From positions 1 through 64,000 of the forward strand of contig CAWHKW010000013.1 of NCBI GenBank assembly GCA_963829995.1: a DNA stretch of 64,000 nt, read 5' to 3'. The stretch comes from JACCZX01 sp963829995. Its GTDB lineage: Bacteria; Pseudomonadota; Gammaproteobacteria; Burkholderiales; Burkholderiaceae_F. The notes beneath the pieces are model-generated. The model saw only the letters and a list, made by a program, of their open reading frames with translations. It had not been told where the DNA came from and ran no database searches. Within the stretch, counting starts at the first letter, position 1. Each line of letters starts with the position of its first letter. Below, piece by piece: positions 10,080-18,401 of this stretch. Made by a program: the position numbers and the translations under genes.

Positions 10080-11941
10080 CTACCCGTATTTGACGTCTGT
10101 AGATCGCCGAGCTGGCTGCCGCTCAGGCTCGACCGCCTCAATCGGCCTGGCCAGCGACTCGGCAATCTTCTGCCTCGCCACCGTAAGCGCTGTTTGCCTC
10201 GCAGCCTGTCCGAGAAACGCATCAAGGTCTGCATGCTCGGCGCGCAGGCGCGTGATCATCGGACCGAAAAGGTCGATCAACTTCGGATCGAACTGCAGCG
10301 CACGGCCACGGATCATTTCGGCGAGCGCCTCTTCGCCGGACAGCGCGCGCCGATACGCCTTGTCATGCGTCATCGCGTCGTAGACATCGCATACGGCCAC
10401 GATGCGAGCCGCCAGCGGAATCGCCGAACCGAAAATGCCATCGGGATATCCGTGTCCGTCCCAGCGCTCATGGTGATGACGGGCTATGTCCTCCGCCAGT
10501 TCGCCATACGAAACCTTCGTTCGGGATAGCAGCTCGGCGCCGGTCTTCGCGTGTGTCTCCAAAATCTGACGCTCGCCGTCGGAGAGCAGCGTCGCCTTCT
10601 GCATCAGCGTGTCCGGAATGCCGACCTTGCCGATGTCGTGCAGCCGCGCCGCGAGCTCGATCGTCGCGCAGGTCTGAGGTGACTCGCCGTGCGCCTGCGC
10701 TAGCAGCGCCGCCAGCTTGGCGACGCGATAGCAGTGCTCGCCCGTCGGATCGTCGCGCATCTCGGCGGTGAAGGCCATCTGTTCGAGCAAGCGGCCTTGC
10801 TTTGCGCCGACTGTTTGGGCGGCGATTTTTTCCGTCAACTCAGCGTCTTTTTCTTCCAGTAGATGTGGCGGAAATTGCGTGTCCTCGATCGGCTTCGAGC
10901 TGTTTCAGATGCAGCTCCTGATGGCGAACGATGTTTTCGTGTTGCGCCTTGCGAATATGCAGCGTCAATTCGCGATGCAAAGCCAGAGCGCGCTCGGGGC
11001 GACCCGCCTTTTCGTGTGCTTGCACCATCGCGAGCAGCGTTTCGCGTAGCGAAGGTTTGACTTGCCGAGCCTTTTCCAGCGCCTGCATGCCGCGTGACAG
11101 ACCAATATCGCCCATGCCCGGAATAAACCTCAACTAGGCCCTCCGAACATGCGGCAGAAATATCTGCTCGGACCGATTTCGCTTCAGCCGCAAACTCTTT
11201 GGCCAACTGAACTCGCTCGGCTGCTTCTCTGATACTTCCGGATGGGAGCAGCAATCGAATGAATGTGCCCTTCGGCAAACACGCGAGCAAGCAGGTGTGC
11301 CGGTGAACTCGGCGCCGGCATGAGCGCAATCCTGCGTTTGCTTATCCGTTCGATTCCCTCTTGGGAACGCGTGCACGTGCAGGCAGCAAGTCGCGGCATT
11401 GGACAAGGCAAACGGAAGCGATGTACTGCAGATTGTCATGTTCCGCCGCAATTGCGGATGCGCCCGCTCGTAGCATTGCCGGGCGTCCGCATACAGAGCC
11501 GCTTCGTAAAACGCCATGCCTAAGCTATTCCAGACGGATGCGATCGCCAACGGGATCACCTAAGTCCTCGGCCAGACGCAGCGCTTCTGCCAGCGACAGC
11601 AGGGCGTCTCCAGGATTGTTCGTCGTCGAGAGAGGATAATTCCCTGAAACGTCAGCGATTTGCGTTGCAGCGCCGCGTCGCCCACGTCACCAGCCAACAT
11701 GACTGCCGAGCGCCGCCGGCTCCACACCGCTGAACACGCTTTGACCCTTGGTGATAAAACTGCTGAGCAATGCTCAGCAGGCACTCGACTCGCCGCGCGG
11801 GCTCGACTTGGAAACGGAATCTCCCGAAGCCTCGCCATAGCGTCGTTAAGGAACGCCAGAGTGTCGGGTCGCGGCGAAGCTAGATTTGCGATTAAGTTCG
11901 CTCTCGATCTCTAACAGCCTTTGATGCGCCACTTCGTTCAT
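10080..11941 (-). pseudogene. TPR-HD-GYP protein, copy C, HD-GYP domain intact, TPR part broken
   Basis: The C-terminal 252 codons (10838-10080) are an unbroken HD-GYP domain with E-H-C-Y-R-V-A-K-L, R-L-H-D-I-G-K-V-G-I-P, H-H-H-E-R-W-D-G-H-G-Y-P and A-A-R-I-V-A-V-C-D-V-Y-D-A-M-T. The domain hydrolyses cyclic di-GMP in characterised relatives. Upstream, TPR-like helices (K-A-G-R-P-E-R-A-L-A-L-H-R-E-L near 11000) lie in another frame, and the first ATG at 11941 starts a third (N-E-V-A-H-Q-R-L-L-E-I-E-S-E-L). Several frameshifts affect the TPR half. The gene is divergent from the double-glycine peptide gene at 12112, 170 bp away. It converges on copy B with a 43 bp gap. Confidence 0.8.
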
Positions 11942-12053
11942 GTACTGGCCGTCAGGTTGTGAGCGATCATTGTGCGCGGATCGGCAAACTGCGGTAGTCA
12001 CCTGTGCCGGCGATTGCAGTTCATCGAGTCCGCAGGCGTGCACACTACATGTC

Positions 12054-12072
12054 AGCGTTCAAGCGTAACGCT
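12054..12072. promoter_or_regulatory. inverted repeat in the copy C / pep1 divergent region
   Basis: AGCGTT at 12054-12059 and AACGCT at 12067-12072 form a perfect 6-bp inverted repeat with a 7-base spacer. It lies between the two divergent starts (11941 and 12112), where an operator would be expected. It is short enough to occur by chance. Confidence 0.25.
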
Positions 12073-12111
12073 AGTCGAAGCGCTCAATAATCTACCCAGC
12101 AAGGAGAGCAC

Positions 12112-12360
12112 ATGAATACCGACCAACCAGGTTGAAATCGTTGAAGAGCAAGTCACGGAAACAGTAGCGGCAAGATATCGAATTGAACTTATCCGACCTG
12201 GACTTGGTTGGCGGCGGGAACGCGATCGACTTTTGTAGTCGGCTGGCGTTACTGGTATTGCCGTGCAACTTTGCTGGCTCGCAGTGCCTTAGCCAGCGCG
12301 CTCAAACCTGGTTGGACAGTCCTATTCGCACTAGCGGCGGCCAGGTTGCCTGTCACAAGA
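12112..12360 (+). pseudogene. double-glycine-leader peptide gene (pep1), frameshifted
   Basis: A strong AAGGAG site 5 bases before the ATG at 12112 marks a real start, but the frame stops after 7 codons. With one base removed near 12127 it reads V-E-I-V-E-E-Q-V-T-E-T-V. A second shift near 12178 gives I-E-L-N-L-S-D-L-D-L-V-G-G-G, a classic GG leader ending of peptides processed by C39-peptidase ABC exporters. The leader resembles that of pep2 (both have V-T-E, I-E-L and V-G-G-G in register). The mature part runs to the shared terminator, but its frame cannot be decided. The start is divergent from HD-GYP copy C. Confidence 0.6.
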
Positions 12361-12363
12361 CGC

Positions 12364-12397
12364 AAAAAAAACGCCCCGCGATGCGGGGCGTTTTATT
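12364..12397. terminator. bidirectional rho-independent terminator between pep1 and pep2
   Basis: Perfect 10-bp stem AACGCCCCGC / GCGGGGCGTT with loop GAT (12370-12392), an A-run on its left (12364-12371) and TTTTATTT on its right. It can end transcription from both sides. The stop codon of pep2 lies at its right edge. Confidence 0.85.
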
Positions 12398-12563
12398 TGA
12401 GTCTGGCGCTGCTTATTTGACCGACGCAGTCGCCGTATAGCTGTCGCTCAGAAATCTGTGAAGGCTCCACGCCGCCACCCACCATGCTCAGACACTCGGC
12501 GGACAACTCAATCACAACAGGTTGTTCCGTCACTTCTTCTTGCGTTTCGATAACAACTTCCAT
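12393..12563 (-). CDS. double-glycine-leader peptide (pep2), 56 residues
   Basis: A GGAGGG site 5 bases before the ATG at 12563 and a clean frame to a TAA at 12393 support a real small gene. The acidic N-terminal leader (two runs of Glu) ends V-V-I-E-L-S-A-E-C-L-S-M-V-G-G-G. The Leu/Met spacing before Gly-Gly at residues 29-30 fits substrates of C39-peptidase ABC transporters, so cleavage after Gly30 would release a core of about 26 residues (G-V-E-P-S-Q-I-S-E-R-Q-L-Y-G-D-C...). The core is short, polar and has one Cys, unlike most pore-forming bacteriocins, so a signalling role is as likely as a toxin. The gene is divergent from HD-GYP copy D, 126 bp away, and ends at the shared terminator. 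Confidence 0.75.
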   Translation of the reverse strand: MEVVIETQEEVTEQPVVIELSAECLSMVGGGVEPSQISERQLYGDCVGQISSARLK

Positions 12564-12606
12564 GGTTCCCTCCGCGCGAAGGTAATTTCAGGCCCCGAAT
12601 TGGCCC

Positions 12607-12622
12607 AAAAGCTTGCGCTTTT
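12607..12622. promoter_or_regulatory. inverted repeat in the pep2 / copy D divergent region
   Basis: AAAAGC (12607-12612) and GCTTTT (12617-12622) form a 6-bp inverted repeat around TTGC, between the divergent starts of pep2 (12563) and copy D (12690). It could be an operator; it has no strong T-run for a terminator. Confidence 0.25.
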
Positions 12623-12689
12623 CGGTCTAAGCAGGGTCAATCGGACGTGTAGTTTGCTTTGTTGAGTCCATCCGACCTCCGAAAGTTAA

Positions 12690-14544
12690 ATGCTTGTTGC
12701 TGATCAGTCAATGACTGCTTGGGCGGGCCTGTTGCCTTTCGCGGACGCGCCTGACCTCCCAGAGCGGTTTCAGCGGCTGGAACAACACCTGCGTAAGGCC
12801 CCCGCCACCGGGGATGGGTCCGAAATTTTCGACCTGGCATGGGACGCCTTTTTGGCGCTACCCGAGGAGCCAACGACCGAAGCTCGGGCGATGTGTCTGC
12901 TTGGGATTGCGCGCAACAGGTATCTGCGCGGCCTTCCTTTCGACGGGATCGAACCGGCCAATCATGCCGTTGCAGTCGCGGAGCGCCTCAAGAACGACCT
13001 CGTCCTAGCCAAATGCCTGAACATGCTGGGCGTGATGTACATGGAGACCGGGAACTTTCCGGCGGCCATGACCGCGTTGACGCGTGCCTTGCCAGCGGCC
13101 CGCAACGCGGGACGACTCGGACCAGGAGTCCGGCATCTTCAACAATCTCGGCTTGGCCCACCAATACGCGGGCCAGTTCAGCATGGCCATTCCGTGCTTC
13201 GAGCGATCGATCGAGGTCTCGCATTCGGCGGCGACACCCCGGTTGACGCAGGCGCTCCCCCTTCTAAACATTGCAGTGGCGTCTCTCTATCTTCGAGACT
13301 TCTCGCGAGGATTGTCTGCCGCCGAGCGGGCGATCGAGCTTCTGCCCGAGCCAAGCGATGACAGTGAGCGCATGGCTCGCGCGACGATCGAGTTTGCCTA
13401 CACGCGCCTCTTGCTTGAGGTGCGCAACGTCCCGCTGGCGCTCGAACGCGCCCGCCTCGCCCGACTGCACGCAAAAGGCGCGGGCACCCTGGGCGAGTTG
13501 TACGCAGAGATGGCGTTGGGCCTAGCGGAGGTCCACGACCCGGCTACTTGTGACATCGGTCTTTCCAGGCTGCAACGTGCGATCAACGAGAGTCGGCGTG
13601 GCGTTCCCACCGCCTTGCGGGATGCGCTGGTCACGATTGTCCGGGCCTACGAGGTTGCCAAGCAACCGAACAATGCCCTGGTGTTCCAGCAGGAAGTCAT
13701 CCGACTGAACCGGGACAGCAGGGTCAAGAACCTGCTGGAGCATCACCACCGGCACGTTGTGCAGGTCAAGAAGGCACTGGACGCTCGGGCCGAGGCGGCG
13801 ATGGACTTGCAGCAGCACGAACTCAAGTTCCAGCGCTTCTCAATGCAGGACTTTGGCGAGTTCACGCAGGTTCTGGAGCGCAACAGCGTCACGGTCGAAT
13901 TCCACGACGACGAAACCGGTGAGCACTGCTACCGCGTCGGGGCAATGGCTCGGGAACTGGCCAAGAAGATGGGCCTGGACGACGAGCTGTGCCAGATGAT
14001 CGACCTTTCGGCCCGCCTGCACGACGTGGGCAAGATCCGCATTCCCGAGTCGATCCTTCTGAAGCCGGGCCGCTTTACGCCCGAAGAGCGCTCGATCATG
14101 GAGAAGCATTGCGAGTTCGGGTGGGAAATCATCGGTGAAGGTGGGCTCGGACAGCTGTTTGTGGCGCAGGAGATCGCCTTTAACCACCACGAGAAGTGGG
14201 ATGGAAGCGGATATCCGCGGCAAATTAAGGGCGAGATGATTCCGCTGAGCGCGCGCATCACCGCGTTGTCGGACGTATACGACGCTCTTACGCACAAGCG
14301 CAGCTACAAGGATGCGTGGTCGATAGCCGACGCCTTGCAACACATAGGCCGAGAAGCGGGAAAACATTTTGATCCGCAGTTGACTGCTATGTTTTTGGAG
14401 CTCGTTCCGGCACTTCAGGCTCAGTATGGTGACCTCGACGCATTCCTCAGCGCCGAAGCCAAAAAGAACGACTTCATCATTGACCGCGCACGGTTGGCAC
14501 GCGAACTGAACACGGATTACGTCGAACTTGACGTTCGGCGATAG
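12690..14544 (+). CDS. TPR-HD-GYP protein, copy D, one frameshift
   Basis: This is the best preserved of the four paralogues. Residues up to about 330 form TPR-like helix pairs (e.g. N-L-G-L-A-H-Q-Y-A-G-Q-F-S-M-A). A linker helix follows, then an HD-GYP domain: E-H-C-Y-R-V-G-A-M-A, R-L-H-D-V-G-K-I-R-I-P-E-S, N-H-H-E-K-W-D-G-S-G-Y-P and S-A-R-I-T-A-L-S-D-V-Y-D-A-L-T. All metal-binding His/Asp positions of active cyclic di-GMP phosphodiesterases are present. An extra G near 13109 breaks the frame between two TPR units; downstream the frame is open for over 1.4 kb. The start could also be the ATG at 12711. It is divergent from pep2. The TPR domain is a plausible peptide- or protein-sensing module. 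Confidence 0.85.
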
Positions 14545-14558
14545 CCAACGGTCAGTGC

Positions 14559-15356
14559 CTAGCTAAGGGCGCGGTACTCCCGCCTGCGCTTCTGCTCGAA
14601 CAAGCACACTGCCGCGGCTGCACCCACGTTCAACGACTCGACTCGACCATCGATTGGAATGCGCAGTCGGCGGTTTGCCGCCAGCAGCGTGTCTGCCGTG
14701 AGCCCCTGCCCTTCGCCGCCGAACAGCCAAACGGTGGCGTTCTTTCCCCACTCCGCTGCGAACAAGTCTTCACCGCCCGTTGCATCTGCGGCGAGGATTT
14801 CGCCTGCGAACGCATCGCGCACTGCCTGAGGCGTTATCTGTTCGTGCAAATCAAGCACGAAGTGCGCTCCCATTGCGGCGCGCATGACTTTGGGCGACCA
14901 GAAGAACGCGCATCCCGCCCCGGCGATCGCGTGCCGCACGCCGGCTGCCGCCGCGGTGCGTAGCAGCGTGCCGACATTGCCCGGGTCCTGCACGTTGTCG
15001 AGGTAGATCGCATCGTGGACGATTTGCTTCGGCCAGGGCGGTGTCTCGAATTCGATTTCGGCCAGCACGCCTGCGCCGTGCTCGACGGGAGATATCGCGT
15101 CATACAGCGCCGGCGCGAGTTCGATCAACTTGGCCTTTGATTGCGCTTCCGCTCGTGGCACAAGCGCAAGCGCTTCGGCGGATTGCTCGGCGCCACGCAG
15201 CACCAGCGTGTGAATCGGCACGCGCGCGTCGAGCGCTGCTTGCAGCAGGTGAACGCCTTCTATCAACGTTCGATGCGCATCTCTGCACGCGCGCGCCGAT
15301 GTCGCGAGTTGCTTCAGCCGCCGATAAATCGGATTGTCAGTCGAAGAGATCCGCAT
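14559..15356 (-). CDS. SpoU/TrmH-family RNA 2'-O-methyltransferase
   Basis: A 265-residue protein with an N-terminal RNA-binding substrate domain (I-Y-R-R-L-K-Q-L, then T-L-I-E-G-V-H-L-L) and the knotted SPOUT domain: motif 1 L-D-N-V-Q-D-P-G-N-V-G-T-L-L-R-T, motif 2 L-F-G-G-E-G-Q-G-L, motif 3 I-P-I-D-G-R-V-E-S-L-N-V-G-A-A. These bind S-adenosylmethionine in a trefoil knot. The ATG at 15356 was chosen over a longer open frame because homology starts there; it overlaps the end of rnhB by 20 bases. Position after rnhB is common in betaproteobacteria. The target nucleotide (rRNA or tRNA) cannot be read from sequence. Confidence 0.9.
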   Translation of the reverse strand: MRISSTDNPIYRRLKQLATSARACRDAHRTLIEGVHLLQAALDARVPIHTLVLRGAEQSAEALALVPRAEAQSKAKLIELAPALYDAISPVEHGAGVLAEIEFETPPWPKQIVHDAIYLDNVQDPGNVGTLLRTAAAAGVRHAIAGAGCAFFWSPKVMRAAMGAHFVLDLHEQITPQAVRDAFAGEILAADATGGEDLFAAEWGKNATVWLFGGEGQGLTADTLLAANRRLRIPIDGRVESLNVGAAAAVCLFEQKRRREYRALS

Positions 15357-16002
15357 CTTCTTCGACGAGCATGCGAACCGGGGCGAAGCTGCGTCGATGC
15401 AGGATGCAGGGGCCGAGTGCTTGCAGGCGCTCGCAGTGTTCGGGAGTGGCGTAGCCCATGTGCTGCGCGAAGCCATAGCCCGGATGCACGGCGTCGAACG
15501 CGCGCATCATGCCGTCGCGGACGGTCTTGGCCAGGATCGATGCGGCGGAGATTGCCGGCTCGAGCGCATCGCCGGCGATGATCGCGCGGCCGGGGAACGG
15601 CAGCCGCGGCATTTGATTGCCGTCGACCAGCGCGTATTGAGGCACTACCTTCAACGCATCGACCGCTCGACGCATCGCGAGCAGCCTTGCCTGCAGGATG
15701 TTGATGCTGTCGATTTCGTCGACGCTGGCTTCGGCGACCGCCCATGCAATGGCGCGCTCGCGGATGCGCTTGGCGAGTTGCTCGCGGCGCTCGGGCTTCA
15801 GCACTTTGGAATCGCGCAGGCCGTAGATGCGGCGCTTCGGATCGAGAATGACCGCAGCCGCGACTACAGGGCCGGCGAGCGGACCGCATCCTGCTTCGTC
15901 GATGCCGCAGATCAAGCCGGTTGCCAGTGCGGTCTGCTCGAACAGGTCACCGGTGAAGGGTTTGCGACGGCGCAGCGTGATGCGAAACGAGCGCAGCTTC
16001 AT
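15337..16002 (-). CDS. rnhB: ribonuclease HII
   Basis: This 221-residue enzyme removes ribonucleotides and RNA from RNA-DNA hybrids. Motifs: I-C-G-I-D-E-A-G-C-G-P-L-A-G-P-V with the Asp-Glu catalytic pair, then L-R-D-S-K-V-L, then D-G-N-Q, and A-S-I-L-A-K-T-V-R-D with a further catalytic Asp. The ATG at 16002 overlaps the lpxB stop (ATGA), so it is translationally coupled. The open frame continues upstream without similarity, so the shorter start is preferred. Confidence 0.95.
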   Translation of the reverse strand: MKLRSFRITLRRRKPFTGDLFEQTALATGLICGIDEAGCGPLAGPVVAAAVILDPKRRIYGLRDSKVLKPERREQLAKRIRERAIAWAVAEASVDEIDSINILQARLLAMRRAVDALKVVPQYALVDGNQMPRLPFPGRAIIAGDALEPAISAASILAKTVRDGMMRAFDAVHPGYGFAQHMGYATPEHCERLQALGPCILHRRSFAPVRMLVEEDADLFD

Positions 16003-17144
16003 TGCGCCACCTCGAAGATGGCGTCTGTCACGAGCCGCGCGGTATCGCGCTTCAGGGAGTGATGCATTTCGGTGAAGCGGGCTGCAATGCGCTCGCGGCG
16101 CGCGGCGTCGTGCAGCCAATCGAGCACCGCACGCGCGAGCGTGGCTGGTGTTGCATGATGCTGAAGCAGTTCGGGAACGACCAATTCTCCAGCCAGTATG
16201 TTGGGGAGTCCGACGTAGGGAATCCTACCCTTGCGCCACATGATCCACGCGGTCAGCGGCGACATTTTGTATGCGATCACCATCGGCCGCTTGAAAAGTG
16301 CGGCTTCGAGCGTGGCGGTGCCGCTGGCGACCAGGACGACATCCGACGCTTCGAGGCAATCGTGCGAGCGGCCGTTGACGATATCGACCTTCGGGGCGAG
16401 TCCCGGTTGCGCGGCCATCAGTTGCTCGATGGTGCTGCGGAATGCAGCATCCGCCACGGGCATCACGAAGCGCATCTGAGGTTGCTCGGCGGCGACCGCA
16501 GCCATCGCAGCGACGAACGTCGGGCCGTTGTGGCGCACTTCGTCGGGACGCGAGCCGGGCAAGACGGCGAGCAGCGTGCCTTCGACTTGCAGGCCGAGTC
16601 GTCGCCGTGCGGCGGCTGCGTCGGGAATCATCGGAATCATGTTTGCCAGCGGATGGCCAACGTAGCTCGCGGGAATTCCCGCGTCGTCATAGATTTTTTG
16701 CTCGAATGGAAAGACGAGCAGCATCCGATCGACGGCCCGTGCGATCTGGTTAATGCGCTCGCCGCGCCACGCCCAGATCGACGGGCTGACGAAGTGGACC
16801 GTTCGAACGCCCTGCCCGCGCAGTTGCTCCTCGAGCGCGAGGTTGAAGTCCGGGGCATCGACGCCGACAAAGACTTGCGGTTTAGCTGCGACTACGCGCT
16901 CGCGCAGCGCGCGACGAAGGCGCAGCAGCCGCGGCAGGTGGCGCAGCACTTCGACGTAGCCGCGTACCGACAGCTCGCGCACGTGGTGCCACGCGTCGAA
17001 GCCGGCAGCGATCATGCGGTCGCCGCCGATGCCGACGCAGTGCATGTCGGGCGCACGCTGCAGGATTTCAGTGATGACGGGCGCTGCGAGCAGGTCGCCG
17101 GATGCTTCGCCGGCTGCGAACGCGATCGTGCGTTCGCCCGCCAT
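15999..17144 (-). CDS. lpxB: lipid-A-disaccharide synthase
   Basis: This 381-residue glycosyltransferase joins UDP-2,3-diacylglucosamine and lipid X to make lipid A disaccharide at the inner membrane. It begins A-F-A-A-G-E-A-S-G-D-L-L, the family's start motif, and contains F-V-S-P-S-I-W-A-W-R, Y-V-G-H-P-L-A and V-L-P-G-S-R-P-D-E-V. The C-terminus has A-S-G-T-A-T-L-E-A-A-L, the UDP-binding region. The start shares one base with the lpxA stop (TAATG). Confidence 0.97.
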   Translation of the reverse strand: MAGERTIAFAAGEASGDLLAAPVITEILQRAPDMHCVGIGGDRMIAAGFDAWHHVRELSVRGYVEVLRHLPRLLRLRRALRERVVAAKPQVFVGVDAPDFNLALEEQLRGQGVRTVHFVSPSIWAWRGERINQIARAVDRMLLVFPFEQKIYDDAGIPASYVGHPLANMIPMIPDAAAARRRLGLQVEGTLLAVLPGSRPDEVRHNGPTFVAAMAAVAAEQPQMRFVMPVADAAFRSTIEQLMAAQPGLAPKVDIVNGRSHDCLEASDVVLVASGTATLEAALFKRPMVIAYKMSPLTAWIMWRKGRIPYVGLPNILAGELVVPELLQHHATPATLARAVLDWLHDAARRERIAARFTEMHHSLKRDTARLVTDAIFEVAQ

Positions 17145-17929
17145 TAACGGACGATGCCGCGCTGCGAGTTCTGCACAAAGTCTTTCAGGAGCGCGATCGC
17201 TGGCGCAGACGGTGGATTTTCTTCGGCCAGCGTGCCGAGCGCGGTCACCGCATCGGCGGCCGTTAACCCGTCGCGATACAGCGTCTTGTAGGCGCGCCGC
17301 AGCAGATTGATCGTGTCCGCGTCGAAGCCGCGCCGCTTCAATCCTTCGGAGTTGATGCCGTGCGGCTCGGCCGGATTGCCGCTGCAGATCACGTACGGCG
17401 GCAAGTCTCGCAGCACGATCGATCCGCCCGCGGCCATCGCGTGCGCTCCGACAGCACAGAACTGGTGCACCGCTGTCATGCCGCCCAGGATGACCCAATC
17501 ACCTACCGTTACGTGCCCGGCGAGCGTCGCGTTGTTGGCGAGGATCGTGTGATTGCCGACGATGCAGTCGTGCGCGATGTGCACCGACGCCATGATCCAG
17601 TTGTCCGAGCCGACGCTCGTGACGCCGCCCCCACCCGCGGTGCCAAGACTGATCGTGCACGACTCGCGCACGGTGTTGCCGTCGCCGATCACGAGCTCGG
17701 TGTCTTCGCCTGCGTACTTCTTGTCCTGCGGCACGCCACCGATCGCGCTGAACGAAAAGAAATGATTATTGCGGCCGATCGTCGTGCGGCCACCGATGAC
17801 AACGTGCGGGCCGAGCGTCGAGCCTGCACCGAGCGTTACGCCGGCGCCGACTATGCAATACGGGCCGATCTCAACGTCATCCGCGACTTCGGCCGCGGGG
17901 TCGATGATTGCCGTCGGGTGCGCGCGCAA
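17144..17929 (-). CDS. lpxA: UDP-N-acetylglucosamine acyltransferase
   Basis: First step of lipid A synthesis: transfers a 3-hydroxyacyl chain from acyl-ACP to UDP-GlcNAc. The 261 residues show hexapeptide repeats forming a left-handed beta helix (I-G-P-Y-C-I-V-G-A-G-V etc.), the catalytic His region S-V-H-I-A-H-D-C, and the C-terminal helical domain (R-R-A-Y-K-T-L-Y-R-D-G-L). The gene directly abuts fabZ and overlaps lpxB by one base. Confidence 0.97.
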   Translation of the reverse strand: MRAHPTAIIDPAAEVADDVEIGPYCIVGAGVTLGAGSTLGPHVVIGGRTTIGRNNHFFSFSAIGGVPQDKKYAGEDTELVIGDGNTVRESCTISLGTAGGGGVTSVGSDNWIMASVHIAHDCIVGNHTILANNATLAGHVTVGDWVILGGMTAVHQFCAVGAHAMAAGGSIVLRDLPPYVICSGNPAEPHGINSEGLKRRGFDADTINLLRRAYKTLYRDGLTAADAVTALGTLAEENPPSAPAIALLKDFVQNSQRGIVR

Positions 17930-18397
17930 CTAACTGCCCTCGCGCGGCTGGCTTCCAGTGCCGTTTCCATTCCTGTACGCGCACATCAGCTCGGCCTCGG
18001 CCGCCAACGCACCGTCAACCAGCGCACGCGCTTTGAATTTGCCGATGCCGCGCATCACGCGAACCATCTCCACTTCAAGCCGCAGCTGATCGCCCGGCGT
18101 CACCGGCCGCTTGAAGCGCGCGCCGTCGATGCCCGCAAAATAAAACAGCGTGCCGTCACCCTGTTGCAGGTTCAGTGTCTGATAGGTCAGAAGCGCCGCC
18201 GCTTGCGCCAGCGCCTCGATGATCATCACGCCGGGCATGACCGGCAGTCGCGGAAAATGGCCGACGAAGTACGGCTCGTTGATCGTCACGTTCTTCAGCG
18301 CCACGATGCGCTCTCCGGACACGATCTCCAGCACGCGGTCGACCATCACGAATGGATAACGGTGCGGCAGCGTTTGCAGGATCTGCTGGATGTTCAT
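17930..18397 (-). CDS. fabZ: 3-hydroxyacyl-ACP dehydratase
   Basis: Dehydrates 3-hydroxyacyl-ACP in fatty acid elongation, competing with LpxA/LpxD for substrate. The 155-residue hot-dog protein has L-P-H-R-Y-P-F, the active-site His in G-H-F-P, and the Glu in P-G-V-M-I-I-E-A-L-A-Q. The C-terminal tail after Y-R is slightly longer than usual. It lies 4 bases after lpxD and directly before lpxA. Confidence 0.97.
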   Translation of the reverse strand: MNIQQILQTLPHRYPFVMVDRVLEIVSGERIVALKNVTINEPYFVGHFPRLPVMPGVMIIEALAQAAALLTYQTLNLQQGDGTLFYFAGIDGARFKRPVTPGDQLRLEVEMVRVMRGIGKFKARALVDGALAAEAELMCAYRNGNGTGSQPREGS

Positions 18398-18401
18398 CAG
18401 C

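Noticed and set aside
13084..14544. Independent gene starting at 13084
   Set aside because: The frame starts in the middle of a TPR repeat that continues from 12690 in another frame; one extra G near 13109 explains it.
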